DNA from: an uncultured Porphyromonas sp.
GTDB lineage: Bacteria > Bacteroidota > Bacteroidia > Bacteroidales > Porphyromonadaceae
DNA: 40,528 bases
Direction of reading: 5' to 3'
NCBI RefSeq assembly: GCF_947254915.1
Contig: NZ_CAMYEZ010000004.1
Span: 1 to 40,528, forward strand
The translations under genes and the position numbers were made by a program. Every line of letters starts with the position of its first letter. The stretch's first letter is position 1. Below the pieces are notes generated by a model, which saw only the letters and a program-made list of their open reading frames with translations, did not search any database and was not told the DNA's origin. Of this stretch, positions 7,717-16,650 are shown piece after piece.

Positions 7717-7936
7717 CACTCAGTAAGGAAGATGTGCGGACGGCGTAGCACATCTCAACGTATGACGAGGCTTCTCTGATGTGGCTCTTCTAGACGATAG
7801 GGGGTGCTGTGTGGGAGTAAGTCCTCATTTGTTTTGTATCTATGAGGCGCCTTTGCCAGCCGATAGATGGCTAGCGGGGTGTGGCTCATAGGATACGCAC
7901 TAGGCTGAATTAGACACCATTATCACCTAATCATCT

Positions 7937-8407
7937 ATGGGATATTACTATATGACCCAAGAGGGATATGACGCCCTCAATAATACGATCAAACAGCTGG
8001 AGGCTGAGGAGCGGCCCAAGGTCACACAGCAGATTGCTGAGGCGCGTGACAAGGGCGATCTCTCGGAGAATGCTGAGTACGATGCTGCCAAGGAGGCGCA
8101 GGCTCACCTGGAGGACAAGATCGCTATGCTCAAGGCTCAGCTGGGCAATGCCCGTGTGCTGGAGCCCTCGCAGATTAAGACCGATGAGGTGCAGATACTG
8201 AACCATGTGCGCCTGCTCAATAAGAAGAAGGGCGAGGAGAAGAGCTACTACATCGTCTCTGATGCTGAGGCAAACTTTAAGGAAAACAAGATCTCGGTCA
8301 ATACCCCCATTGCTAAGGGACTCCTTGGCAAGAAGGTGGGCGATGTGGCGGAGATACAGGTGCCTGCGGGTACACTGGTCTTTGAGATTCTAGAGATCAC
8401 TCGATAG
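7937..8407 (+). CDS. greA: Transcription elongation factor GreA
   Basis: Binds the secondary channel of RNA polymerase and stimulates cleavage of backtracked transcripts. The 156-residue protein has the N-terminal coiled coil (about 8-75) whose tip carries GDLSENAEYDAA with the catalytic acidic pair Asp41 and Glu44, and a C-terminal FKBP-like domain ending PAGTLVFEILEITR. The start MGYYYMTQEGYD fits the family; the internal Met6 is a possible alternative. It heads a plus-strand set with the HIT gene 47 bases downstream. It has its own promoter and a long leader with a hairpin. Confidence 0.97.
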   Translation: MGYYYMTQEGYDALNNTIKQLEAEERPKVTQQIAEARDKGDLSENAEYDAAKEAQAHLEDKIAMLKAQLGNARVLEPSQIKTDEVQILNHVRLLNKKKGEEKSYYIVSDAEANFKENKISVNTPIAKGLLGKKVGDVAEIQVPAGTLVFEILEITR

Positions 8408-8454
8408 GGTGCCTCTCTTATTGAATAGATCCTCCCAAAAACAACGAATGCTCT

Positions 8455-8847
8455 ATGGCATCAATCTTTAGTCGCATCATAGCGGGTGAGATCCCCTCCT
8501 ACCGCATTGCGGAGGATGAGGAGCACTACGCATTTCTAGATATCAATCCTTATCAGCTGGGGCACACACTAGTTGTTCCGAAGCGTGAGGTCGACTACTA
8601 TTACGACCTGACGGACGAGGAGCTGGCTCGGCTGATGGCTTTCTCTAAGCGGGTAGCTCGCGCTATACAGGAGACGACGCACTGCCGTAAGGTGGCTACG
8701 CTGGTCCTAGGACTGGAGGTGCCACACGCTCATGTGCATCTGATCCCGATCAATAGTGAGGGTGACGTGGCGCACGGACCGCTTGCTACGAAGCCTACCG
8801 ACGAGGAGATGGCTCGCATCGCCTCCGAGATAGCAGCTCATATATAA
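8455..8847 (+). CDS. HIT family nucleotide-binding hydrolase
   Basis: Histidine-triad protein likely to hydrolyse adenosine or guanosine phosphoramidate-type or dinucleoside polyphosphate substrates. The 130-residue length is usual. The triad HAHVHLIPI spans about 91-99, with His93 as expected nucleophile; the N-terminal MASIFSRIIAGEIPSYRI and the NPYQLGHTLVVPKR strand are typical. It lies between greA and phoH with gaps of 47 and 19 bases, a conserved-looking Bacteroidetes pairing with greA. The exact substrate cannot be read from sequence. Confidence 0.93.
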   Translation: MASIFSRIIAGEIPSYRIAEDEEHYAFLDINPYQLGHTLVVPKREVDYYYDLTDEELARLMAFSKRVARAIQETTHCRKVATLVLGLEVPHAHVHLIPINSEGDVAHGPLATKPTDEEMARIASEIAAHI

Positions 8848-8866
8848 TAAGGAGTAGCGAAGCCTA

Positions 8867-9889
8867 GTGACTGAGAGACTATATATCCTAGAGGAGATAG
8901 ATCCAGCGGTGCTCTACGGTCCTAATCGTGAGTACCTGCTATTGCTACGCAACCTCTATCCTAAGTTGCGGATCGTGGCTCATGATCGGATCATCAAGAT
9001 ACTGGGTGACACGACCGATATACAGCTCTTGACTGCGCTCCTCGACAAGTTGGTACAGCATGTCCTGCGGTACAATCTCCTGACGGAGCAGACCATACGC
9101 AAGCTGGCTACGGGCGAGGAACTCCCTGAGGTCAAGGTGGCGCCGAATCATCTGCTCTATGGAGCGAGAGGTCGTAGTATCGGCTACCGAGGCACTCACC
9201 AGCGTGAGATGGTCGAGGCCATAGCGGATCACGATATGCTCTTTGCGATCGGACCGGCTGGTACGGGCAAGACCTACATAGCGATAGCCCTAGCGGTCAA
9301 GGCGCTTAAGGAGAAGCAGGTGCGACGTATCATACTCTCGCGTCCCGCTGTCGAGGCGGGCGAGAAGTTGGGCTTTCTGCCAGGCGAGCTGAAGGACAAG
9401 CTCGACCCTTACCTCCAGCCTCTCTACGATGCGCTCGAGGAGATGATCCCGACGCAGCGCCTGCGCACCTATATGGAGAGCGATGTGATACAGATCGCTC
9501 CGCTAGCCTACATGCGTGGTCGTACGCTCAACGATGCGGTCGTCATACTAGACGAAGCGCAGAATACGACCCATCATCAGATGAAGATGTTTCTCACTCG
9601 TCTCGGACGCAATAGTAAGATGATCATCACGGGAGATCTCTCGCAGGTAGACTTGCCTCGGGGTGTCACCTCGGGCTTGCGCATTGCTGAGCGGATCCTA
9701 GGCGATGTGGAGCAGATACCTTTCGTTTACTTTGATGCTCAGGACATCGTGCGTCATCCGATCGTGCAGCTTGTCGTGGATGCTTACGATCGCAATGAGC
9801 ATCAAGCACTGCAAGGCGAACGTATCGCTCAAGAGACTCGCCAAGATCAAAATATAGACCTAGATAAGGATCAAGGTAAAGACTCATAG
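8867..9889 (+). CDS. PhoH-like ATPase
   Basis: Cytoplasmic P-loop ATPase of the PhoH family, suspected of RNA-related functions. The 340-residue protein carries an N-terminal small domain (about 1-95), Walker A GPAGTGKT (about 129-136), Walker B VVILDEAQNTT and an MIITGDLSQVDLP sensor motif, all characteristic. The start codon is GTG at 8867, preceded by AAGGAGTAG, one of the few plausible ribosome sites in the window. It lies 19 bases after the HIT gene. The C-terminal tail (about 315-340) is hydrophilic with repeated DQ and DK residues and probably disordered. The link to phosphate starvation is inherited from the family name only. Confidence 0.93.
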   Translation: MTERLYILEEIDPAVLYGPNREYLLLLRNLYPKLRIVAHDRIIKILGDTTDIQLLTALLDKLVQHVLRYNLLTEQTIRKLATGEELPEVKVAPNHLLYGARGRSIGYRGTHQREMVEAIADHDMLFAIGPAGTGKTYIAIALAVKALKEKQVRRIILSRPAVEAGEKLGFLPGELKDKLDPYLQPLYDALEEMIPTQRLRTYMESDVIQIAPLAYMRGRTLNDAVVILDEAQNTTHHQMKMFLTRLGRNSKMIITGDLSQVDLPRGVTSGLRIAERILGDVEQIPFVYFDAQDIVRHPIVQLVVDAYDRNEHQALQGERIAQETRQDQNIDLDKDQGKDS

Positions 9890-9902
9890 ACTCATAGAAG
9901 CA

Positions 9903-9944
9903 CTCCTCTTTCTCGGCTAAGGCTGGAGGAGGGGACCCCCTTTT
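9903..9944 (+). terminator. Weak hairpin between phoH and purC
   Basis: CTCCTC at 9903-9908 can pair with GAGGAG at 9926-9931, and GGGGACCCCC is followed by TTTT at 9941-9944. It may be a weak terminator after phoH. No purine riboswitch-like structure was recognised before purC. Confidence 0.3.
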
Positions 9945-9971
9945 AGCAAATCAATTATTGATCATAATACA

Positions 9972-10916
9972 ATGAATCAAGCTCTAACACACACCGACCT
10001 ATCTCTCCCAGGTATCCAGTCTGTCTTTCATGGCAAGGTGAGAGATGTATACTTCCTTGAGGGCGATCTGATAGCGATGGTCGCTACGGATAGGATCTCA
10101 GCCTTTGATGTGGTACTCCCTGAGGGTATCCCCTACAAGGGTCAGGTGCTCAACCAAATAGCTGCTGAGCAGCTTGACGCTACGGCGCATCTCGTGCCCA
10201 ACTGGAAGATAGCGACTCCTGATCCGATGGTTACGGTGGGACACCGCTGCGAGCCCTTTAAGGTGGAGATGATCGTACGTGGCTACATAGCTGGTAGCGC
10301 ATGGCGTGCTTATCAGGCTGGCGAGCGTACGATCTGTGGCATACAACTACCCGAGGGGCTGAAGGAGAATGAGCGCCTCCCACACCCGATCATCACGCCT
10401 ACGACTAAGGCTGACGAGGGACACGACGAAAACATTAGCCGTGAGGAGATCATCGCCTCTGGACTGATCTCGGAGGAGGACTACAAGGTCATCGAGCAGT
10501 ACACGCAGACGCTCTTTGAGGAGGGGACACGCATCGCTCGTGAGCGTGGTCTGATCCTCGTGGACACGAAGTATGAGTTTGGCAAGAAGGATGGCAAGGT
10601 GATCCTGATCGACGAGATCCACACGCCTGACTCCTCTCGCTACTTCTACCTAGAGGGCTATGAGGAGCGCCAAGCTAAGGGTGAGCCTCAGCGTCAGCTC
10701 TCGAAGGAGTTCGTCCGTCAGTGGCTTATCGAGCAGGGCTTCCAGGGTAAGGCTGGGCAGAAGATGCCTGCCATCACGCCTGAGTATGCAGCCTCTGTGA
10801 GCGATCGTTACATAGAGCTCTACGAGCACATCACGGGCAAGACTTTCGTCAAGGAGCAAACCCAAGATGTGGCTAAGCGTATTGAGGACAATCTGCTAGC
10901 TTTCCTCAAGAAGTAG
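9972..10916 (+). CDS. purC: SAICAR synthase (phosphoribosylaminoimidazole-succinocarboxamide synthase)
   Basis: Joins aspartate to CAIR with ATP to give SAICAR in de novo purine synthesis. At 314 residues it belongs to the longer PurC subgroup rather than the roughly 240-residue type. Recognisable segments are FHGKVRDVYFLEGD near the N-terminus, TDRISAFDVVLPEGIPYKG, VEMIVRGYIAGSAWRAYQ, and LILVDTKYEFGKK followed by VILIDEIHTPDSSRY, which forms the active-site metal and substrate region. It starts 82 bases after phoH and ends 22 bases before a strong hairpin. No other purine gene is adjacent. Confidence 0.97.
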   Translation: MNQALTHTDLSLPGIQSVFHGKVRDVYFLEGDLIAMVATDRISAFDVVLPEGIPYKGQVLNQIAAEQLDATAHLVPNWKIATPDPMVTVGHRCEPFKVEMIVRGYIAGSAWRAYQAGERTICGIQLPEGLKENERLPHPIITPTTKADEGHDENISREEIIASGLISEEDYKVIEQYTQTLFEEGTRIARERGLILVDTKYEFGKKDGKVILIDEIHTPDSSRYFYLEGYEERQAKGEPQRQLSKEFVRQWLIEQGFQGKAGQKMPAITPEYAASVSDRYIELYEHITGKTFVKEQTQDVAKRIEDNLLAFLKK

Positions 10917-10938
10917 GAGGCTACATAACTATACAAAC

Positions 10939-10987
10939 GAACCAGCGACTTAGAGGGGCTGTGTACAACCTCCTTAGTCGCTGGTTC
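10939..10987 (+). terminator. Hairpin between purC and ubiE
   Basis: A perfect 12-bp stem is formed by GAACCAGCGACT at 10939-10950 and its complement at 10976-10987, with extra GAGG/CCTC pairs inside. It is followed by TAATCTCTCTATTT. It probably ends the purC message. The ubiE start is only 17 bases further, so some read-through or a promoter within the hairpin region is needed. Confidence 0.7.
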
Positions 10988-11004
10988 TAATCTCTCTATT
11001 TACT

Positions 11005-11721
11005 ATGCCTTTACCTATAGATGGTAAGTCTCGTTACGTGCGGCAGATGTTTGACCGCATAGCTGGACGCTATGACTTGATGAATCGCCTCATGACGGGC
11101 GGTATGGATCTGGCTTGGCGCTGGCAGGTCATAGAGTACCTAGCGGACTATGCGCCTCGTCGTGTGGCTGACCTGGCCTGCGGTACGGGGGATATGATCC
11201 TGATGCTCTCTCGCTACTTGCCGTCGGTGCGTGAGATAGTCGGTGTGGACCTCTCGGAGGGTATGCTGGCGGTGGCTGCTGAACGTCTTCAGAGGGCTGT
11301 CCACTCGGTGCCAGCTGTGACGCTCTCTGCGGAGAATTGTCAGGAGCTCTCTCTAGCTTCGCAATCGGTCGATGCTGTGACCTGCACGCTGGGTATTCGA
11401 AACTTTTCGGATCCACTACAGGGCTTGCGAGAGATGCAACGCATTTTACGCCCTGGGGGGAGGCTCGCTATACTAGAGCTGAGCGAGCCACGTGGGGGGC
11501 TATTGCTTCAGGGCTATAACATCTATGCTAAGCACTTGATCCCGTGGATCGGACAGCTGTGCGCTCACGATCGCTCTGCCTACAGCTATCTCCCCGCATC
11601 TATTAAGGCGATGCCACAGCGAGAGGCGATGACGGCGCTGATCCGTAGGGCTGGCTTTAGAGAGGTGCACTATAAAGAGATGCCTCTCGGGATCTGTGTC
11701 TTATATACTGCAGAGGCTTAA
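11005..11721 (+). CDS. ubiE: Demethylmenaquinone methyltransferase
   Basis: SAM-dependent C-methyltransferase that converts demethylmenaquinone to menaquinone, the anaerobic respiratory quinone of this group. The 238-residue protein shows the family signature MFDRIAGRYDLMNRLMTGG at about residues 10-28, SAM motif I VADLACGTGDM (about 53-63), acidic VVGVDLSEGML, and the late TCTLGIRNFSDPLQGL and LEMRPGG-type region written here as ILRPGGRLAILELSEP. It lies 21 bases before aroE and probably shares a transcript with it. Also called menG. Confidence 0.95.
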   Translation: MPLPIDGKSRYVRQMFDRIAGRYDLMNRLMTGGMDLAWRWQVIEYLADYAPRRVADLACGTGDMILMLSRYLPSVREIVGVDLSEGMLAVAAERLQRAVHSVPAVTLSAENCQELSLASQSVDAVTCTLGIRNFSDPLQGLREMQRILRPGGRLAILELSEPRGGLLLQGYNIYAKHLIPWIGQLCAHDRSAYSYLPASIKAMPQREAMTALIRRAGFREVHYKEMPLGICVLYTAEA

Positions 11722-11742
11722 AAGAGATAAACGAATAAGAGT

Positions 11743-12495
11743 ATGCAACGCATTTATGCACTGATAGGTAAGCCCGTAGGGCATTCGCTCTCGGCAGACT
11801 ACTTCAACGACCTTTTTGACTCCCAGAGGATCAATGCGCGCTATATACTACAAGAGCTGGATGATCTCTCAGCGCTGAGACCTTGGCTGGAGTCTAATCC
11901 TGCCATCGTGGGACTGAATGTGACGAGCCCCTACAAGGTGGAGGTGTGCAACTATCTAGATCATATAGATCCCGAGGCTAAGTATGTGGGAGCTGTCAAT
12001 ACGATCGTTGTGGATCGTACGGGAGGTCGGATGCGTCTCTTCGGCTACAACACGGATGTGCAGGGTGTCGTGGAGAGTCTCCAGCCACTACTCACATCAG
12101 AGCAACAGCATGCGCTCGTCCTCGGTACGGGCGGTGCGGCGCAAGCGGTGGCACAGGCACTCAAGCGTCTCGGTCGTGACTGTACGTTGGTTAGTAGAGA
12201 TCCGCAAGCTCCACATATCCTCTCCTATAGTAACTTGACGCCTGAGCTGATAGCGGACAAGTGGATCATCATCAATGCGACCCCTGTCGGCATGGGGGCA
12301 CTTACTATGGAGCGCCCGCAGATCCCCTATGAGGCGATCACACCAGAGCATCTCTGTATGGATCTGATCTACAATCCCGAGGAGACACGCTTCCTCAAGG
12401 CTTGTCGTGAGCAGGGAGCGACGACGATCAATGGGCTGAAGATGCTCCTCGTGCAGGCTCGCTACGCTTGGCACATTTGGAACCGTCAGGCGTAG
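11743..12495 (+). CDS. aroE: Shikimate dehydrogenase
   Basis: NADPH-dependent reduction of 3-dehydroshikimate in the shikimate pathway. The 250-residue protein is slightly shorter than enterobacterial AroE, as is usual in Bacteroidetes. It shows shikimate-binding Ser15 and Ser17 in KPVGHSLSADYF, catalytic Lys65 in NVTSPYKVEV, Asp105 in GYNTDVQGV, the nucleotide loop GTGGAAQAV (about 128-136), and NATPVGM. It ends three bases before the convergent ftsW stop, with no room for a dedicated terminator. Confidence 0.96.
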   Translation: MQRIYALIGKPVGHSLSADYFNDLFDSQRINARYILQELDDLSALRPWLESNPAIVGLNVTSPYKVEVCNYLDHIDPEAKYVGAVNTIVVDRTGGRMRLFGYNTDVQGVVESLQPLLTSEQQHALVLGTGGAAQAVAQALKRLGRDCTLVSRDPQAPHILSYSNLTPELIADKWIIINATPVGMGALTMERPQIPYEAITPEHLCMDLIYNPEETRFLKACREQGATTINGLKMLLVQARYAWHIWNRQA

Positions 12496-12498
12496 AGA

Positions 12499-13896
12499 CT
12501 ACGCCATATCGTCCGCCTCATCAAAGGTGGTGGCCCGGGGGCTTTCTTCAACTGTAGAGATAGTATCAGCAACAGGTTCGGTCGCCTCCCCTGTTTGGCT
12601 CTCTTGCTCCAATTGGCGCTGGTACTCATCTTCGCGGATATGTCTCGTGATCCCGATGCAGGCACCGATAGCCATTGAGGTGGCTAGGAGCGAAGAGCCA
12701 CCACGACTGATGAGTGGTAGCGTCTGACCCGTATTCGGCGAGATCCCCGTGACGACGCACATATGTATGATCGCCTGCGTGGTGTACATAATCCCGACAC
12801 CAAGTAGGAAGATGCGCTGCCAGTCACGTTGCGTTCGGGTCGCCCAGCGAGAGAGCTTGAAGAAGAGTAAGATATAGAGTAGTGGCACCCAAATCATCCC
12901 GATGAAGCCTGTCTCCTCGATGATGATCGCATAGATAAAGTCGGAGTACGCCTCGGGGAGGATATCTCGCTCCACACTATTGCCAGGGAAGACGCCCGTA
13001 CCATTGCTCCGTGCGATGGCGATGCGTGCATGCTGCTCCTGAAAGTTGTCCTCGTTAATGACAAACTTGCTGGAGTCAGACTTAGCGGTGAAGTCTTCAA
13101 TACGTCCCTTCCAGCGGGCGGTGCTACTGTTTTGCTTGATGATACTGTCGGGGAGTAATAAGAGACAAGCTAGGAGTAGCGTGATGCTCGCTAGCCCTAC
13201 GCCACTGATCGTGAGCAAGCTCTTGGAGAGACCTGTCTGTACGAGTCCGATACCGAGGATGAAGGCGACGAGGATGAGCCCCATGGACAGACTCTCCTTG
13301 GCAACGAAGACTAGACCGATAGCTGTGATACCACAAAAGATGTAGAAGCGCCGATTAAGACTACCTAACTGACGTATAGAGAGGACTACAGAGGCAAGAC
13401 AGATGACACCAACTTTGTAGAACTCTGAGAATTGGAATCCGAAGAGCGTACGCTTCGCCTCATTGGTCTCCGTACCGATGAATGGAGTCGCTATAACAGC
13501 TAAGAGCATCAAGACAAAGAAGCCCATCCCGCCTAAGCGTAACCAGAAGTTGCTCAGCCGAGAGCAAAACCAGGCTGCAAGGACAGACATAATGATGTGC
13601 TTGAGATGACCAGTGAAGGGCGCATACAGGCTCTCTCCACGGTAAGCTAGTGTGCTGGTGGCACTATAGATGAAGAGTAGCGACGTGGCTAGGAAGGCAA
13701 AGTAGAGGAACCACAACGAGCGGTCGCCTGTGATGCGTGGCTTGCGTGGTGTTGGCTCTACCTTGGTAGCTTCTAGGGAGTTCTCTTCGGACGGGTCTTC
13801 GCTTTCGCTATGCTGATCCGTCTCACGGGGGAAGAGGTCGAAGATGTCCGAAGGTGTGGTCTCTTGGCTCGGATTATATTCGTCTTGTGGTATCAT
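12499..13896 (-). CDS. ftsW: SEDS peptidoglycan polymerase FtsW
   Basis: Septal peptidoglycan glycosyltransferase that works with the FtsI transpeptidase at the division site. The 465-residue protein has about ten membrane segments starting near residue 62 (LWFLYFAFLATSLLFIYSA), and the signature LPEAYSDFIYAIIIEETGFIG in the large periplasmic loop region, then PLISRGGSSLLATSMAIG. Before the first membrane segment it has about 58 residues rich in Glu, Asp and Ser, and after the last a 45-residue acidic tail. It is the final gene of the dcw cluster here, 15 bases after murD; murG, which usually follows, is missing. Confidence 0.95.
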   Translation of the reverse strand: MIPQDEYNPSQETTPSDIFDLFPRETDQHSESEDPSEENSLEATKVEPTPRKPRITGDRSLWFLYFAFLATSLLFIYSATSTLAYRGESLYAPFTGHLKHIIMSVLAAWFCSRLSNFWLRLGGMGFFVLMLLAVIATPFIGTETNEAKRTLFGFQFSEFYKVGVICLASVVLSIRQLGSLNRRFYIFCGITAIGLVFVAKESLSMGLILVAFILGIGLVQTGLSKSLLTISGVGLASITLLLACLLLLPDSIIKQNSSTARWKGRIEDFTAKSDSSKFVINEDNFQEQHARIAIARSNGTGVFPGNSVERDILPEAYSDFIYAIIIEETGFIGMIWVPLLYILLFFKLSRWATRTQRDWQRIFLLGVGIMYTTQAIIHMCVVTGISPNTGQTLPLISRGGSSLLATSMAIGACIGITRHIREDEYQRQLEQESQTGEATEPVADTISTVEESPRATTFDEADDMA

Positions 13897-13911
13897 AGAG
13901 TGTCGGATAGG

Positions 13912-15297
13912 CTAGAGCGAACGGTCAGTATCAGGCTGTTGCTGAGCGATGGCGAGTACCTCCGCTCTGAACTGATCGCCACGATCCTCGTAGCAGGTGA
14001 AGAGGTCAAAGCTAGCGCAGGCTGGCGACAGCAACACGGTGTCTCCTGCCTGGGCCATCTGGCGTGCGGCGGCGATAGCGTCACGCATCGAGGTAACCTC
14101 CTCGTGGCGTGGTATGACACTGTCGAAGCTGCGGTGGAGCTTGGCCGAGTCAGTCGTCATATAGATCAGTCCGACGACCTTTTCCTTAACTAGAGCCATC
14201 AGATCGTTGTAGTCATTGCCCTTGTCGGTACCACCTAGTATGAGGATTGTCGGCTTGCGCATACTCTCTAGTGCGTACCAGGTACTGTTGATGTTGGTCG
14301 CCTTGGAGTCGTTGATATAGTCTACGCCATCGATGCTGGCGATATACTCTAGGCGGTGGGGTACATTGGTAAAGGTCTCCAGCGAAGCTCGTATGACCTC
14401 AGGCTTGATGCCTAAGGCCTGCGCAGCGCAACCGACAGCCAGGGCGTTCTGCACGTTGTGCTTGCCCGATAGAGCTAGAGCGCTCTCTGGCATCTCCAGG
14501 AGTGGCTCCTGGAGGGCGAAGCGTATCTTTCCATCGTGACTAGAAGCCACGACCGCTTCGTCTGAAGAGCCTTCGGTGGAGAAGAAGACCCGTCGTCCCG
14601 CTCCCATGCCTGGCTCCTTGAGTAGGCGCTGTGTCCAGTCGTCTTCGATCCAAGAGATGAAGTAGTCGGTGGACTGTTGGTTTTGCGTGATGCGCATCTT
14701 GGCCCGTGCGTATAGTTCCATCTTATGGTCGTAGCGATCTAGATGATCGGGTGTGATATTGAGCAGGATGGCTATGTGCGCTCTGAACTGATACATATGA
14801 TCCAGCTGGAAGCTACTCAGCTCGATCACATAGTAAGCGTGCGGAGCGAGCGCCACCTGACGGGCTAGACTAGTACCCACATTGCCCGCCATAGAGACAT
14901 CTAGTCCCGCATTGTGGAGCGTGTGATAGAGCCAGTTGGTCGTAGTGGTCTTGCCGTTGCTCCCCGTGATGGCGATCATCATACTGTCGCCAGCGTAGCG
15001 GTAGGCGAACTCGATCTCACTGATGATAGGCGTCTGCTGCTCCGCAAGCTGTCGTATGAGGGGCACGCTGTCGGGGATGCCAGGGCTCTTGATCACCTCT
15101 TTGGCTGATAAGATACGAGCGAAGGTGTGTCCGCCTTCCTCGTAGGGGATACTGTACTGCTCCAGCTCCGCTTTGTATTGTGGCTTGATTTGTCCCGAGT
15201 CGGAGACAAAGACGGGGAGCCCTTGCTTTTGAGCTAGGATGGCAGCTCCGACACCACTCTCTCCAGCTCCTAGGATGATATATTCGTTGCGTTGCAT
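13912..15297 (-). CDS. murD: UDP-MurNAc-L-alanine:D-glutamate ligase
   Basis: Adds D-glutamate to UDP-MurNAc-L-Ala in cytoplasmic peptidoglycan precursor synthesis. The 461-residue protein begins with the NAD-like fold EYIILGAGESGVGAAILA, carries the ATP loop TGSNGKTTT (about 111-119), LSSFQLDHM, and the late NDSKATNINSTWYALE and ILGGTDKGNDY motifs. It lies between mraY (28-base gap) and ftsW (15-base gap). Its substrate D-glutamate would come from MurI, encoded at the other end of the window. Confidence 0.97.
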   Translation of the reverse strand: MQRNEYIILGAGESGVGAAILAQKQGLPVFVSDSGQIKPQYKAELEQYSIPYEEGGHTFARILSAKEVIKSPGIPDSVPLIRQLAEQQTPIISEIEFAYRYAGDSMMIAITGSNGKTTTTNWLYHTLHNAGLDVSMAGNVGTSLARQVALAPHAYYVIELSSFQLDHMYQFRAHIAILLNITPDHLDRYDHKMELYARAKMRITQNQQSTDYFISWIEDDWTQRLLKEPGMGAGRRVFFSTEGSSDEAVVASSHDGKIRFALQEPLLEMPESALALSGKHNVQNALAVGCAAQALGIKPEVIRASLETFTNVPHRLEYIASIDGVDYINDSKATNINSTWYALESMRKPTILILGGTDKGNDYNDLMALVKEKVVGLIYMTTDSAKLHRSFDSVIPRHEEVTSMRDAIAAARQMAQAGDTVLLSPACASFDLFTCYEDRGDQFRAEVLAIAQQQPDTDRSL

Positions 15298-15325
15298 ATC
15301 TGTGAGATCGTTGTAAGTCTATAAA

Positions 15326-16585
15326 TTATCGCATTTTAAGCGTGATGACTGTTAGGACAGCCAGTAGGATAGCTATGAGCCAAAAGCGAACGGTGATCTT
15401 AGCCTCTCGGATAGGTGCGAGGGGGCGCTGGATCAAAGCATCGATACCGCTATTGCCTGCTTTCTGAAAGTGGTGGTGCAGTGGCGTCATCTTGAAGATC
15501 CGTCGGCCAGTCCCTGTGCGTCGCTTGGTTATCTTGAAGTATGCTTGCTGCATCAGCGAAGATAGCCCCTCAATGATAAAGAGGAAGCAGAGGATCGGCA
15601 GGAGTAGCTCCTTGCGAATGAGGACGGCCATCACGGCGATGATACTACCGATGGCTAGGCTGCCCGTGTCTCCCATGAAGACCTGCGCAGGATAAGCGTT
15701 GTACCAGAGGAAGCCAAAGGTCGCGCCCACGAAGGCTGCGCCAAAGATCACTAGCTCCTCAGCGCCTGGGATAAACATGATACTAAAGTAGCGTGCCAGA
15801 GCTATGTGTGAGGAGACATAGGCGAGCACCGCCAGGGCGACGCCCGCAGGGGCGGCTGTTCCTGCGGCTAGTCCGTCCAGACCATCCGTTAGGTTGACGC
15901 AGTTAGAGATAAAGGTGACGATCAAGATGATGATGATTGAGAAGACAATCCAGCCAACCAGTTCGCGGTGTGGTGTAGAGGCGGGGATTAGCGAGAGATA
16001 GTCAAAGTTGTTGTTCTTGACAAAGGGGATCGTCGTCTGCGTGTTCTTAGACTCTTGACTGGAGAAGGTAACCTGCTCAATGCGACCGTTGTGAGTCACC
16101 TCTTGATTCTCCCGAATGATAATGTCTGGACTCAAGTAGAAAGTGAGCGCCACGACAACGCCTAGGAGTACCTGTCCGATGATTTTGTAGCGCCCGTGGA
16201 GCCCCGCCTTGTTTTTCTTAAAGACCTTAATATAGTCATCAATAAAGCCCAAGGCACCCATCGTCAGGGTCGTGAAGACCATCAGCTGTACATAGACATT
16301 GTTGAGGCGAGCGAAGAGAAGCGTCGGGACGATGATCGCTATAATGATGATGATACCACCCATCGTTGGGGTGCCCTTCTTCATCGCCTCACCCTCCAGT
16401 CCTAGCGTGCGAACCACCTCGCCTATCTGCATACGATGCAGCCAGTGGATGATGCGTCGACCGATGATCGTGCTGATGATGAGAGCTAGGATAAAGCTGA
16501 CTCCTGCTCGGAAGGTAACGTACTGAGCCAATCGCCAGCCAGGGATGTCGTTTGCCTGTAACCAATCGTAGAGGTGATAAAGCAT
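15326..16585 (-). CDS. mraY: Phospho-MurNAc-pentapeptide transferase MraY
   Basis: Transfers phospho-MurNAc-pentapeptide to undecaprenyl phosphate, making lipid I in the inner membrane. The 419-residue protein has about ten membrane segments and the catalytic motifs GFIDDYIKVFKK, NLTDGLDGLAAG, FMGDTGSLAIG and PLHHHFQKAG. It is longer than the usual roughly 360 residues because of a polar insert at about 153-203 between membrane segments, a known trait of Bacteroidetes MraY. A -7 box 52 bases upstream suggests an internal promoter in addition to the rsmH promoter. Confidence 0.97.
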   Translation of the reverse strand: MLYHLYDWLQANDIPGWRLAQYVTFRAGVSFILALIISTIIGRRIIHWLHRMQIGEVVRTLGLEGEAMKKGTPTMGGIIIIIAIIVPTLLFARLNNVYVQLMVFTTLTMGALGFIDDYIKVFKKNKAGLHGRYKIIGQVLLGVVVALTFYLSPDIIIRENQEVTHNGRIEQVTFSSQESKNTQTTIPFVKNNNFDYLSLIPASTPHRELVGWIVFSIIIILIVTFISNCVNLTDGLDGLAAGTAAPAGVALAVLAYVSSHIALARYFSIMFIPGAEELVIFGAAFVGATFGFLWYNAYPAQVFMGDTGSLAIGSIIAVMAVLIRKELLLPILCFLFIIEGLSSLMQQAYFKITKRRTGTGRRIFKMTPLHHHFQKAGNSGIDALIQRPLAPIREAKITVRFWLIAILLAVLTVITLKMR

Positions 16586-16636
16586 AGCGTGATGGGTAAG
16601 TTGATAAAGATTATAGGGGAAGGGCTAAGTGAAGGA

Positions 16637-16644
16637 CAAAGGTA
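16637..16644 (-). promoter_or_regulatory. Internal -7 box before mraY
   Basis: The minus strand reads TACCTTTG, seven bases past the murE stop and 52 bases before the mraY ATG. The 65-base murE-mraY gap is the largest in the cluster, which fits a secondary promoter. There is no clear -33 element. Confidence 0.45.
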
Positions 16645-16650
16645 CGCTAT

